A stretch of DNA of 64,000 nt from Regnicoccus_A sp014224355 (lineage in GTDB: Bacteria; Cyanobacteriota; Cyanobacteriia; PCC-6307; Cyanobiaceae). Positions within the stretch are counted from its first letter, which is position 1; every line of letters begins with the position of its first letter. The stretch lies in NCBI RefSeq assembly GCF_050920705.1, contig NZ_CP154799.1:2542001-2606000 (forward strand), given 5' to 3'. Of this stretch, positions 24,916 through 33,026 are shown one piece after another. The translations under genes were made by a program, and so were the position numbers. The notes under the pieces are model-generated. The model did not search any database and was not told where the DNA came from. It was given only the letters and a program-made list of their open reading frames with translations.

Positions 24916-25239
24916 CTAGCTGGCCAGTGCCACCGTGAGGGTTTCACGCAGCTCGCCCGAGTTGTACATCTCGATCAGGATGTCGGAGCCGCCGATGAAC
25001 TCCCCGTTCAGATAAACCTGGGGGATGGTGGGCCACTCGGAATACTCCTTGATGCCTTGCCGGATCTCCGCATCGGAGAGCACGTCAAAGGTTTCGAACG
25101 GCATGCCCAGGGAGTTGAGGATCTGAACCACGTTGTTCGAGAACCCGCACTGGGGCATCAGCTTCGAGCCCTTCATGAACACCACGATCGGGCTGCTGCT
25201 CACGAGGCTGTCGATGCGTTGCTTGACGGCGCTGTCCAT
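24916..25239 (-). CDS. grxD: monothiol glutaredoxin (Grx4/GrxD type)
   Basis: 107-residue CGFS-type glutaredoxin that binds a [2Fe-2S] cluster with glutathione and moves it between Fe-S proteins. The active site is PQCGFSNNVV, preceded by PIVVFMKGSKLMPQ. The conserved C-terminal region has EWPTIPQVYLNGEFIGGSDI with the cis-Pro and GG-glutathione-binding motifs. It is directly downstream of bolA on the same strand, 51 bases apart. The Grx/BolA pair is a well-known functional partnership in iron-sulfur trafficking, so context supports the call. Confidence 0.96.
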   Translation of the reverse strand: MDSAVKQRIDSLVSSSPIVVFMKGSKLMPQCGFSNNVVQILNSLGMPFETFDVLSDAEIRQGIKEYSEWPTIPQVYLNGEFIGGSDILIEMYNSGELRETLTVALAS

Positions 25240-25290
25240 GGGTGCCAGGAGAAAAAGAAGGGTTGGTTGGGGACGAAACGATCGAAGGGA

Positions 25291-25533
25291 TCAGCCCACA
25301 CCGATGGGAACGGTGGTTTGCAGGGCCAGAGCATGGATGGCCTCGCTGGCCAGCTCACGGCGCAGGGCCCCATAGACCAGCTGGTGCTGCTTGATGCGTG
25401 AGAGCCCCGCGAAAGCGGATGAAACCACCTTCACCTGGAGGTGGTCGCCACCTCCGGTGAGATCCTCCACCTCCACCTGAGCATCGGGAAGGCTTGCGCA
25501 GATCGCCTCCTTCACCTGCTCCGACTGCACCAT
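25291..25533 (-). CDS. bolA: BolA-family protein
   Basis: 80-residue BolA-like protein with the class II KH-like fold. It starts MVQSEQVKEAICASLPDAQV and carries LTGGGDHLQVKVVSSAFAG, the RIKQHQLVYGALRRE signature with conserved His, and IHALALQT near the end. It likely shares a bridging [2Fe-2S] cluster with the monothiol glutaredoxin encoded 51 bases downstream. The start ATG 25533 gives a normal family length. The two genes form an operon. Confidence 0.95.
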   Translation of the reverse strand: MVQSEQVKEAICASLPDAQVEVEDLTGGGDHLQVKVVSSAFAGLSRIKQHQLVYGALRRELASEAIHALALQTTVPIGVG

Positions 25534-25587
25534 GACTGGGGTCCATCCACAAGACGGGAAATCTAGAAGCCGTGGGGCTTGCCTGCC

Positions 25588-26124
25588 TTACGGCGAGGCC
25601 GGGGCATCAGCGCCGGCGGTGTAGGGAATCGTGGCGAAGCCGAGTTCCACCAGGGTCTGGTAGGCGCGTCGACCCTCCTCACGGGTGGGCGTCATCACCT
25701 TCACCACCTCCACCAGCAGCGGCACTGCCACCTCAGGCTGATTCTGGCGCCGCAGCAGGGCGGCCAGGCGCAGATTGGACTGGGCCAGCAGCTCCAGGGA
25801 CTCGCGACCCTTCTGGTCCATCTCCCTGGGGATGCGCGCGTCGAGGCCGCGGAAGGATCCACTCAGATCCCGATAGAACCCCAGCAAGCGCAGGCTGGCA
25901 TCCCTGGCCTGGTCGTAATCCTTGCGGGCGGAGGCCAGGTCACCCCGGGCCACAGCCCCATCGCCGCGGCTGAGCAGATCCCTGACAGCCTGAAGATTGA
26001 AGGTTCCCGCCGAACCCTCCAGCACTTTCTGGGGCTCACCCTGGGCCTGGAGGGGCAGGATCGGGCAGAGGGGGAACAGGGTTGCCGCCAGGGCAAGCCC
26101 GAGGGCAACGTGAGGCCGGCGCAC
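25588..26124 (-). CDS. exported hypothetical protein with helical repeats
   Basis: 178-residue protein starting at GTG 26124. A signal peptide is clear (VRRPHVALGLALAATLFPLC then PLQAQG). The mature protein is almost all helix (LQAVRDLLSRGDGAVARGDL, SARKDYDQARDASLRLLGFY, SLELLAQSNLRLAALLRRQ, VAVPLLVEVVKVMTP), with spacing that resembles TPR-like helical pairs. It is likely periplasmic or lumenal. No specific family recognised. plsC lies 28 bases upstream on the same strand, and bolA follows downstream. Confidence 0.7.
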   Translation of the reverse strand: MRRPHVALGLALAATLFPLCPILPLQAQGEPQKVLEGSAGTFNLQAVRDLLSRGDGAVARGDLASARKDYDQARDASLRLLGFYRDLSGSFRGLDARIPREMDQKGRESLELLAQSNLRLAALLRRQNQPEVAVPLLVEVVKVMTPTREEGRRAYQTLVELGFATIPYTAGADAPASP

Positions 26125-26152
26125 GGGGGCAACACCGAAAGTCGACTGGACT

Positions 26153-26920
26153 CTACGGGGAAGCGAAGGGACGCCCCACCGCGACGCGGGCCGCTTCCTC
26201 AGCTGATTGCATCGCCGCCGCCAGTCGCTCATTGAACGCCCTGACCGCAGCGCGCCCACCATCGCCCGCCACGGCCAGGGGGGGCGCGAAAGCCAGGGCC
26301 GCCTCGCCACGCCAGTGCGGTCGGGCCTGGCTGTAGCCGATGCCGACAGGGACCACGCGCACATCCACCCCCTGGCTGGCGGCCAGGAACGCAAGCCGCC
26401 CCAAACCCTGCTGAAGCCGGATCGGCTCATCCTGACGGCGGATCTGACCTTCCGGAAACACCACCAGCTGCTCCGAGGCCGCCAGCAGGTCCACCGCATA
26501 GCGGAGGACCCTGGTGCCCGGCCGCCGCTGATCAATCGGGAAACATCCCAGGCGATCCAGAAACCAGCCTTGGAGCCCCTTCATCTCCGTGGCGGTGACC
26601 ATGAAACGGCAATCGCGTCCACTGACCCGTCGGCCGGCGGCGTGGGGCAGCAGCAGCGCGTCCCAGCGGGCCCGGTGAGTGGGGGCCAGCAAGACCGGCC
26701 CCTGCAGCGGCAGATGCTCGGACCCGAGCACCGCGATCGAACTGAAAAAGCCCGGAAGAGCCAGATCCTGGGTCACGAGCATCGCCATCGGCGCCAGCAC
26801 CGGGCTGATGCCACGGCAGACATTGCCCTCCCGCGCCACCAGGCTGGAGCGCTGATTCGGCGCGCTCCTCCCGGGTTCCCGGGTCACTTCCTTCGTCTCG
26901 GCCGTCACCTGAAGCCGCAC
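26153..26920 (-). CDS. plsC: 1-acyl-sn-glycerol-3-phosphate acyltransferase (PlsC-like)
   Basis: Adds the second acyl chain to lysophosphatidate in membrane lipid synthesis. It has 255 residues starting at GTG 26920. The catalytic HxxxxD motif is HRARWD, and the second motif is FPEGQIRRQDEP. A short hydrophobic segment precedes the catalytic part (LALPGFFSSIAVLG). The conserved GWFLDRLGCFPIDQRR segment also fits. It is divergent from pdxJ by 168 bases. The downstream exported protein gene may share its transcript. Whether it prefers lysophosphatidate or another acceptor is not readable. Confidence 0.88.
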   Translation of the reverse strand: MRLQVTAETKEVTREPGRSAPNQRSSLVAREGNVCRGISPVLAPMAMLVTQDLALPGFFSSIAVLGSEHLPLQGPVLLAPTHRARWDALLLPHAAGRRVSGRDCRFMVTATEMKGLQGWFLDRLGCFPIDQRRPGTRVLRYAVDLLAASEQLVVFPEGQIRRQDEPIRLQQGLGRLAFLAASQGVDVRVVPVGIGYSQARPHWRGEAALAFAPPLAVAGDGGRAAVRAFNERLAAAMQSAEEAARVAVGRPFASP

Positions 26921-27088
26921 ATCTCGATGGCTGAAAGCTAAAGGGCACCACAGGGCCTGGTTTCCAGGCACGGGCAGTTGCCTCTGCGGTTGATCGAACC
27001 GTCGCCGCCGCATCGACTCACCACCGCCGCTGGGGAGCCCGGGTTGAATCCATAGGATCAACGGTCTCAACAGCATCGCCGCGAAGCC

Positions 27089-27838
27089 ATGGCCAGCCTT
27101 GGCGTGAACATCGATCACATCGCCAACGTGCGCCAGGCCCGCCAGGCCCGGGAACCCGATCCGGTCACCCTGGCGCTGCTCGCGGAGCTGGGGGGTGCCG
27201 ATGGAATCACCGTGCACCTGCGCGAAGACCGGCGCCACATCCAGGAGCGTGACGTGGAGTTACTTCGGGCCACGGTGCGCAGCCGCCTCAACCTGGAGAT
27301 GGCCGCCACAGCCGAGATGGAGGCGATCGCCCTGCGGATCCATCCCGACATGGTGACCCTGGTGCCGGAACATCGCCTGGAGGTCACCACCGAAGGGGGC
27401 CTTGACGTGGTGACCCAGCTGGAGGTCCTTCAGTCCCTGGTGGGCCGTCTGCAGGGAGCGGGCATCCCCGTGAGCCTGTTCGTGGATCCCGTGGCCGCCC
27501 AGCTGGAGGCCAGCCGTGCCAGCGGGGCCCGCTGGGTGGAGCTGCACACCGGTGCCTACGCCGAAGCCGCCTGGGATGAACAACTGCGGGAACTGGCCCG
27601 ACTCCAGGAGGGCAGCTTTGTGGCCCGCTCCCTCGGGCTGCGGGTCAATGCCGGCCATGGCCTCACGTACCAGAACGTGGAGCCGATCGCAGCGATCGAG
27701 GGCATGGAGGAACTGAACATCGGCCACACGATCGTGGCCAGAGCCCTGGCGGTGGGATTGCGCAGGGCCGTGAAGGAGATGCGGGCCCTGATCCAGAATC
27801 CACGCCGCGACCCTCTGTTCAGCGGCACCACTCCATGA
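27089..27838 (+). CDS. pdxJ: pyridoxine 5'-phosphate synthase
   Basis: Closes the pyridoxine ring from 3-amino-2-oxopropyl phosphate and 1-deoxyxylulose 5-phosphate in vitamin B6 synthesis. It is a 249-residue TIM barrel. The N-terminal LGVNIDHIANVRQAR is diagnostic, followed by DGITVHLREDRRHIQERDV with catalytic His and Glu residues, and the phosphate-site LNIGHTIVARALAVGL near the C-terminus. It is translationally coupled to ycf54 by a four-base overlap. That links B6 synthesis to a chlorophyll-cyclase factor in one transcript. Confidence 0.96.
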   Translation: MASLGVNIDHIANVRQARQAREPDPVTLALLAELGGADGITVHLREDRRHIQERDVELLRATVRSRLNLEMAATAEMEAIALRIHPDMVTLVPEHRLEVTTEGGLDVVTQLEVLQSLVGRLQGAGIPVSLFVDPVAAQLEASRASGARWVELHTGAYAEAAWDEQLRELARLQEGSFVARSLGLRVNAGHGLTYQNVEPIAAIEGMEELNIGHTIVARALAVGLRRAVKEMRALIQNPRRDPLFSGTTP

Positions 27839-28173
27839 GCACCTCCCCCACCACCTACCACTTCATCGCGGCCAGTGAGGAATTCCTGACGGTGGAGGAA
27901 CCCCTGGAGGAGGTCCTGCGGGAACGGGTGCGCAACTACGGCGAGGTGGGCAAAGCCATCGACTTCTGGCTGGTGCGACGTCCGGCCTTTCTGAAGGCGC
28001 CCGAACTGGCCGGGCTCGCCACCACGGTGCCGAGCCCGGCCGCGGCGGTGATCTCCACCGATTCCAAGTTCATCGATTTCCTGAAGCTGCGGCTGGAATT
28101 CGTGGCCAAGGGCAGCTTCGAGGCTCCCACTGCTGCGATTGAGGATCCCTTCGCCCAGATCCTCGACGCCTGA
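27835..28173 (+). CDS. ycf54: Ycf54, assembly factor of the Mg-protoporphyrin cyclase
   Basis: 112-residue protein needed for stable, active AcsF cyclase in cyanobacteria and chloroplasts. Family phrases are EEPLEEVLRERVRNYGE, DFWLVRRPAFLKAPEL, AAAVISTDSKFIDFLKLRLE and the ending GSFEAPTAAIEDPFAQI. It overlaps the pdxJ stop by four bases (ATGA). The catalytic partner acsF is at the left edge of this window about 27 kb away and is not in this operon. The frame and length are normal. Confidence 0.95.
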   Translation: MSTSPTTYHFIAASEEFLTVEEPLEEVLRERVRNYGEVGKAIDFWLVRRPAFLKAPELAGLATTVPSPAAAVISTDSKFIDFLKLRLEFVAKGSFEAPTAAIEDPFAQILDA

Positions 28174-28215
28174 GGGTGCCGGGCCGGGGAGACAGAGCGG
28201 CGAACCCCACCCCGC

Positions 28216-28407
28216 TCAGGCCGTCTGTTTCTGCCTGGTGACCATCCACCCATCCAGCAGCTGAAGCTGCACCGGATTGAGGGCGGCATCGGCAAGCAAC
28301 CGCTCCCTCAGGCGAGCGACATCGTCGGGATGCAACTCTCCATTTTTTTGCCAGTGGAGATCCGTGGTGATCAAGGTGTTGACGTGCTGACGTCTAGATC
28401 TGTTCAT
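28216..28407 (-). CDS. small hypothetical protein (63 aa)
   Basis: Charged, helical, soluble protein: MNRSRRQHVNTLITTDLHWQ, then a polar stretch (NGELHPDDVARLRERLLADA) and the end LNPVQLQLLDGWMVTRQKQT. The regular charged helices argue for coding. The family is not recognised and no metal or catalytic motif is visible. It is convergent with ycf54 (42 bases between stops). Confidence 0.5.
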   Translation of the reverse strand: MNRSRRQHVNTLITTDLHWQKNGELHPDDVARLRERLLADAALNPVQLQLLDGWMVTRQKQTA

Positions 28408-28554
28408 GGTGTCAGCTGGACCACGCCCTTCCCGTCCTCAAATCAAAGGATTTCCTTGAGAGATCGCTTTCATGTCTCAGATCGCGCAGGTTGCGCCGAT
28501 TCGGTGGCCGCTCCGGGACCCAGCAGCTGGTGATCATCCGGAACAGGCCGGCGC

Positions 28555-28899
28555 TCAGAACAGTCCGAGGAAGCGACGGCGGGGCTCGGGCTCACCCTCC
28601 GCCGTCCGGCGAGGTGCGCGCCCCTGGCCCCCGTCCTGCTGGTAGCGGGGCGCATTGTCGCCGATGGTAAGCAGGGCTTCCTTGTTCTTCCACCAGATCC
28701 AGTCGCGGATCGGGGGGGTTGCCAGCAGATCCTCACGGCTGAGGCCGAGACCGAGCTTGCGGGAGGCATCCACCAGCACTTCGATCATCGCCTCACCGTC
28801 ACGGCAGCGGGCCAGGGCCTCATTGGTGCGCTTCGCCCCATTCAGAGCCTTCACCAGAGCCTGCACTTTCTGCGGAACCGGGAGGGAAGCAGGATTCAT
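28555..28899 (-). CDS. Nif11-domain protein with basic tail
   Basis: 114-residue protein whose N-terminal ~60 residues match the Nif11/leader-like helical domain: VQALVKALNGAKRTNEALAR, then EAMIEVLVDASRKLGLGLSR and EDLLA. A segment with four Trp (RDWIWWKNKEALLTIGDN, two of them adjacent) and a basic tail (APRRTAEGEPEPRRRF) follow. Nif11 domains serve as leader peptides of ribosomal natural products in some cyanobacteria, but here there is no Cys-rich core peptide and no modification enzyme nearby. A stand-alone regulatory or binding role is more likely. A second Nif11 protein is at 63615. Confidence 0.75.
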   Translation of the reverse strand: MNPASLPVPQKVQALVKALNGAKRTNEALARCRDGEAMIEVLVDASRKLGLGLSREDLLATPPIRDWIWWKNKEALLTIGDNAPRYQQDGGQGRAPRRTAEGEPEPRRRFLGLF

Positions 28900-29027
28900 C
28901 GGATCCCAGCGGCATGGATCGGACCGTACCAGCATCAGCCAGCCGGTTGGCGGTGGTGGGCTGACAAAAGTTGATTCCAGGGGCCAGACTGTGGGAAGCG
29001 CAGTTCTCACTTCGGCGCAACTTCTGC

Positions 29028-29708
29028 ATGGCGTCCCCACCGCAGCCCTTCCGTCACTGGGTGATCGGGGACGTCCATGGCTGCGCCACAGCTTTCCAGG
29101 ATCTGATCAGCAGACTTCCGGACACCGACCGTCTGCTCTTTTGCGGCGATCTGATCAACCGCGGACCACAGATCGAGCGCACCATGCAGCTGGCCTGGGG
29201 GCTGGTGCAGGAGGGTCGAGCTGTCTGGCTGAGAGGAAACCACGAGCAGAGCCTGCTCAGGGCACTCACCCGCCAGCGCGGTGTCGCTGATCCGGCCCTG
29301 GCAGGGTGCGACACCTACCGACAGCTCGGCAGCCGCCAGTGCCGTCTGTGGCGGGAACGCCTCGACAGCCTTCCCCTGGCCTACTGGGGCAGGGGGTGGG
29401 TGGCGACCCATGCCGGCTTCGATCCCTCCAGCTGGCTGCCCGACCTCTCCATCCGTCAGACCTTCTGGAGCCAGTACGACGGCCGCTTCGGGGATGTGGT
29501 GATCGGCCACACTCCCGTGGCACGGGTGGAGCGCAGCGCCAACGGCATCGTCAAGATCGACACGGGCGCCTGCTATGGGGGTCGGTTGACCGCCTACTGC
29601 CCGGAAACCACCGAGCAGCGCAGCGTGCCCGGCCTGCGCAGCATCTCACCCCAGCTTCCGGCCCCGGGGCTGATCTGTTCGTCCGAGCCCGTGGCCGGGT
29701 CCCGCTGA
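29028..29708 (+). CDS. metallophosphoesterase (PPP-like protein phosphatase)
   Basis: 226-residue phosphoesterase with the ordered calcineurin-like motifs: WVIGDVHGCATAF (D-x-H), FCGDLINRGPQ (GDxxxRG), WLRGNHEQSLL (GNHE), then a His in WVATHAGFD and GHTPVARVE. This is the PPP-type serine/threonine phosphatase or symmetrical-type nucleotide hydrolase family. Substrate is unknown. I chose ATG 29028 because the first motif then starts about 12 residues in. Its stop lies 10 bases before recC, so it is probably co-transcribed with recC-recB-recD. Confidence 0.88.
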   Translation: MASPPQPFRHWVIGDVHGCATAFQDLISRLPDTDRLLFCGDLINRGPQIERTMQLAWGLVQEGRAVWLRGNHEQSLLRALTRQRGVADPALAGCDTYRQLGSRQCRLWRERLDSLPLAYWGRGWVATHAGFDPSSWLPDLSIRQTFWSQYDGRFGDVVIGHTPVARVERSANGIVKIDTGACYGGRLTAYCPETTEQRSVPGLRSISPQLPAPGLICSSEPVAGSR

Positions 29709-29718
29709 CAGCGACCCG

Positions 29719-32700
29719 ATGCTGACGGTGTATCGCAGCAACAGGGCCGACCTGCTCGCCCAGCTGCTGGGAGAGCACCTGCTTCAGACGCCCCCCGACC
29801 CCTTCGAGACGGTGTCTGTGGTGGTGAACACCTGGCCCACCAGTCGCTGGCTGGGAGAGCAACTGGCCCTGAAGCTGGGCGGCATCGCCGCCAACATCCG
29901 CTTCCCCTTTCCCGGCAGCCATCTGCGCGCCCTCGTCCAGCACCTCCTGGAGGAGGAGGGTGAGGGCAGCGATCCCTGGCGGGCCACCGACCTGGTCTGG
30001 CCGGTGCTCGAGTTGCTGCCACAGTTGGTGGAGGTCCCCGAAGCCGCCCCGCTGCGACGCTGGCTGGAGTGCCGCGACGAGGGGGGCGAACTGGATGCCC
30101 CCCTCTGGCAACTGGCACGGGCGATCGCCGATGCCCTCGACGACATCAGCCTGTACAGGCCCGCCATGGCTCAGGCCTGGTGGCAGGGCGGCTCTGGGGA
30201 CAGCCTCGGAGATCCTCTGCCTGAGGCACTGCGCTGGCAGCCCCTTCTGGTCCAGCTGTTGCGTGATCGACTGCAGCGGAAGCCCTTCGGGCTGAGGATG
30301 CTGGAGCTGATCGAGCAGTTGCGTCAGGGCCGGATCAGCGGCGTGGGGATTTCCGCCCCCCTTCGCCTGTTCGGACTCAGCAGCGCCCCGCCGGTGCAGG
30401 TGCAGCTGCTCCAGGCCCTGGCCCTGGTGGTGCCGGTGGAGATCTACCTGCTCACCCCCTGTGCCGACCTCTGGCAGCGCTGCATCGAACGGCGCCGCGA
30501 GCTCCAGGACGCCCTGGCCCTGGAGCAACCCTTCGGCCTTGACTGGTTGCTGAAGACCCCGGGGCTCGAGGCGCGTTTCGGCCGCCTCGGAGGTGAGTAC
30601 CAGCAGTTGCTGGAGGGCACCGGGGAGTGGCAGCTGGGCAGCGCAGAGGAACGTGATCTGTTCCTGTTGCCGGCCACGGCGGCGGCCGCTGCCCAGCGGA
30701 GAGCGAGCCTGCTGGAGCAGATCCAGGAGCAACTCGCCCAGCCAGCGGCGCAGCAGCCCCTGCAGCGGGCAGCGGATGACCACTCCCTGGAGTTCCACCC
30801 CTGCCCGGGGACACTGCGGCAGGTGCAGATCGTGCGGGATCGCCTGCTGCAGCTGCTGGCGGCAGACCCCAGCCTCGAGCCGCGCCACATCCTGGTCATG
30901 ACTCCCCAGGTGGACCGGCTGGCGCCCCTGCTGGCCTCGGTCTTCTCCGACAGCGACGCCACCGGGGTGGAGCTGCCCTGGCGGCTCACCGACCGCAGCC
31001 AGCTCGATGACACCGGCATCGCCCAGACCCTGCTCCAGCTGCTGCGCCTGGCGGGTGAGCGCCTCACCGCCTCAGGCCTGGAAGGGCTGCTCGAGAGCAC
31101 AGCTCTGCAGAAGCACCACGATCTGGAACCAGAGGAGGCCGCCGCCATCACCAGGGCGCTGCAGGCCAGTGGCTTCCGCTGGGGGCTGGATGGGGGCGAG
31201 CGCGGCGGCCTCGAGCAGCACACCCTGAGCTGGGCGATCGATCGCCTGCTGCTGGGCCTGGTGCTCCCCGATCAGCCCGGGCTGGCCATCGGCGACTGCG
31301 CGCCCTATCCCCTGGTCGGCACACCCGAGAGCCAGGGGCGCTGGATCCGGCTGCTCACCGGCCTCAGGCAGGCCCTGGGCCAGCTGCGCCGCAGCCGCAC
31401 CGCCCACGACTGGGCCCCCTGCCTCCGGGCCCTGCTCGAGGACCTTTTCGGCGATGGCGGCGAGCGGGCCTGGGAACTGCCGACGATTCACCAGGCCATC
31501 GCCGACTGGAGCGAGGGGCCTCCGGCTGCTCGCTGAGGATCCCGGCCATGGTGGTGGCGGCGGTGCTGCAGGAGCGGCTGTCAGCCGACAGCGGCCGCTT
31601 CGGTCACCGCAGCGGCGCCCTGACGATCAGCGCCCTCGAGCCGATGCGGGCCATCCCCTACCGGGTGATCGTGCTGATGGGCCTGGACGCGGAGGTGTTC
31701 CCACGCCGGCGGCAGCGACCCAGCTTCCATCCGATGGAGCACCAACGCCTGCTGGGCGATCCCGACCCGGCCGACCAGGACCGCTACGTGCTGCTGGAAG
31801 CTCTGCTCTCCGCCCGTGATCATCTGCTGATCTGCTGGAGCAGCCGGGATGAGCGCAGGGGCGACCCCCTCCCGCCGCCGGCACCGGTACGCCAGTGGCT
31901 GGATCAGCTGCATGCCGATCTCGGCAGCGAGGGGTTCGATGGGCTGCAGATGGTGCACCCGGTGAACCCGCTGGATCGGCGCAATTTTCTGGCTGCGGAG
32001 CACCGGCCGGCCCCCAGCTGCGACCAACGGCTGCAGCAGGCCCGCCAGCGCCTCGACGATCCGGCCTTGGCGGCACAACCGATTCAACCCCTGGCCCTGC
32101 GTGAACCACCCGAGCCGTCACAGGCGCTCGAGAACGATCCCGGCAGCGATCCATTCGATGATCTGCGCCGCTGGCTGATGGCGCCCCAGGACAGCTGGCT
32201 GCGGCAGCTGGGCCTGCGGCCAAGGGAGTGGGCCGACCCGGTGGAGGACCTCGAACCCCTCAGCCTCGATGAGCGGCAGCGCTCCCGACTGTTGCGCGAC
32301 CAGCTGGCCCGCGGCGGCCACGACCCCACGCCACCCGACTGGTCCCGGATCTGGCGGGGCCGGGGCCTTGCCCCTCCCCTGACGGCGGGCGAGCTGGAGG
32401 GGGAGGCCCTCGGCCGGCGCTGGTCGTCGCTTCAGCTGCTGCTGACTCAGCTGGGGGAACCTCGCCGCCAGCTCCATCGCTGGCAGCCCGGCCCCCTCGA
32501 CCACCCCCTGGAGGCGGAGCTCGACTGGCGCGGCGATCAACTGGTCCTGGTTCACACCGCCCAGGCACGCACCCCCCACCGGCTCGATCTCTGGCTGCGG
32601 CTCTTGCTGGCGACGGCCAGCGGTCATCCTCCCCGGCAGGGGATCCTGATCGCCCGCGAAAAGGACTGTTTCGTGGTGGTGCAGGGGCTGCAGGCCATCG

Positions 32701-33026
32701 GGGCGGAGGCCGCCACCGAGCAGCTGCAGCAGTTGCTGAGCTGGCGGCAAAGCCATCGCCACCACTGCTGGCCGGTGCCCCCTGAAACCGGCTGGGCCTA
32801 CGCCGAGGCCGAACACAAGCGTCCCGGCGATGGAGCCGGCAAGGCTCTCCAGCGCTGGGAAGGAGTTCCTCCCTGGACGGACGGGGAACGACTGCAGGAA
32901 GCGATGGCCCTCAGCTTCGGCCGCGACTGCCCGGGAGAATCCCTGCTGCGTGGCGATTTCGGGGCGTTCTCCTCCCTGGCACTGGCCCTGCATGAACCGC
33001 TGCTGGAGCAGCAGCTGAAGCCATGA
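29719..33026 (+). CDS. recC: exodeoxyribonuclease V gamma subunit (one-base frameshift)
   Basis: RecC holds the RecBCD complex together and recognises Chi sites. The first 605 residues carry SNRADLLAQLLGEHL, VVNTWPTSRWLGEQLALKLG and a helicase-like MLELIEQLRQGRISG. The rest (GASGCSLRIPAMVVAAVLQE, ALTISALEPMRAIPYRVIVL, GLDAEVFPRR) continues in the next frame. One extra G in the run at 31515-31518 restores ...SEGASGCS and gives about 1102 residues, the family norm. Its stop overlaps recB by four bases. The intact C-terminal two-thirds argue that the shift is an error and not decay. Confidence 0.88.

Noticed and set aside
28555..28899. Nif11 gene as a lantipeptide or proteusin precursor cluster
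   Set aside because: No core peptide, cleavage site or modification enzyme in the neighbourhood.
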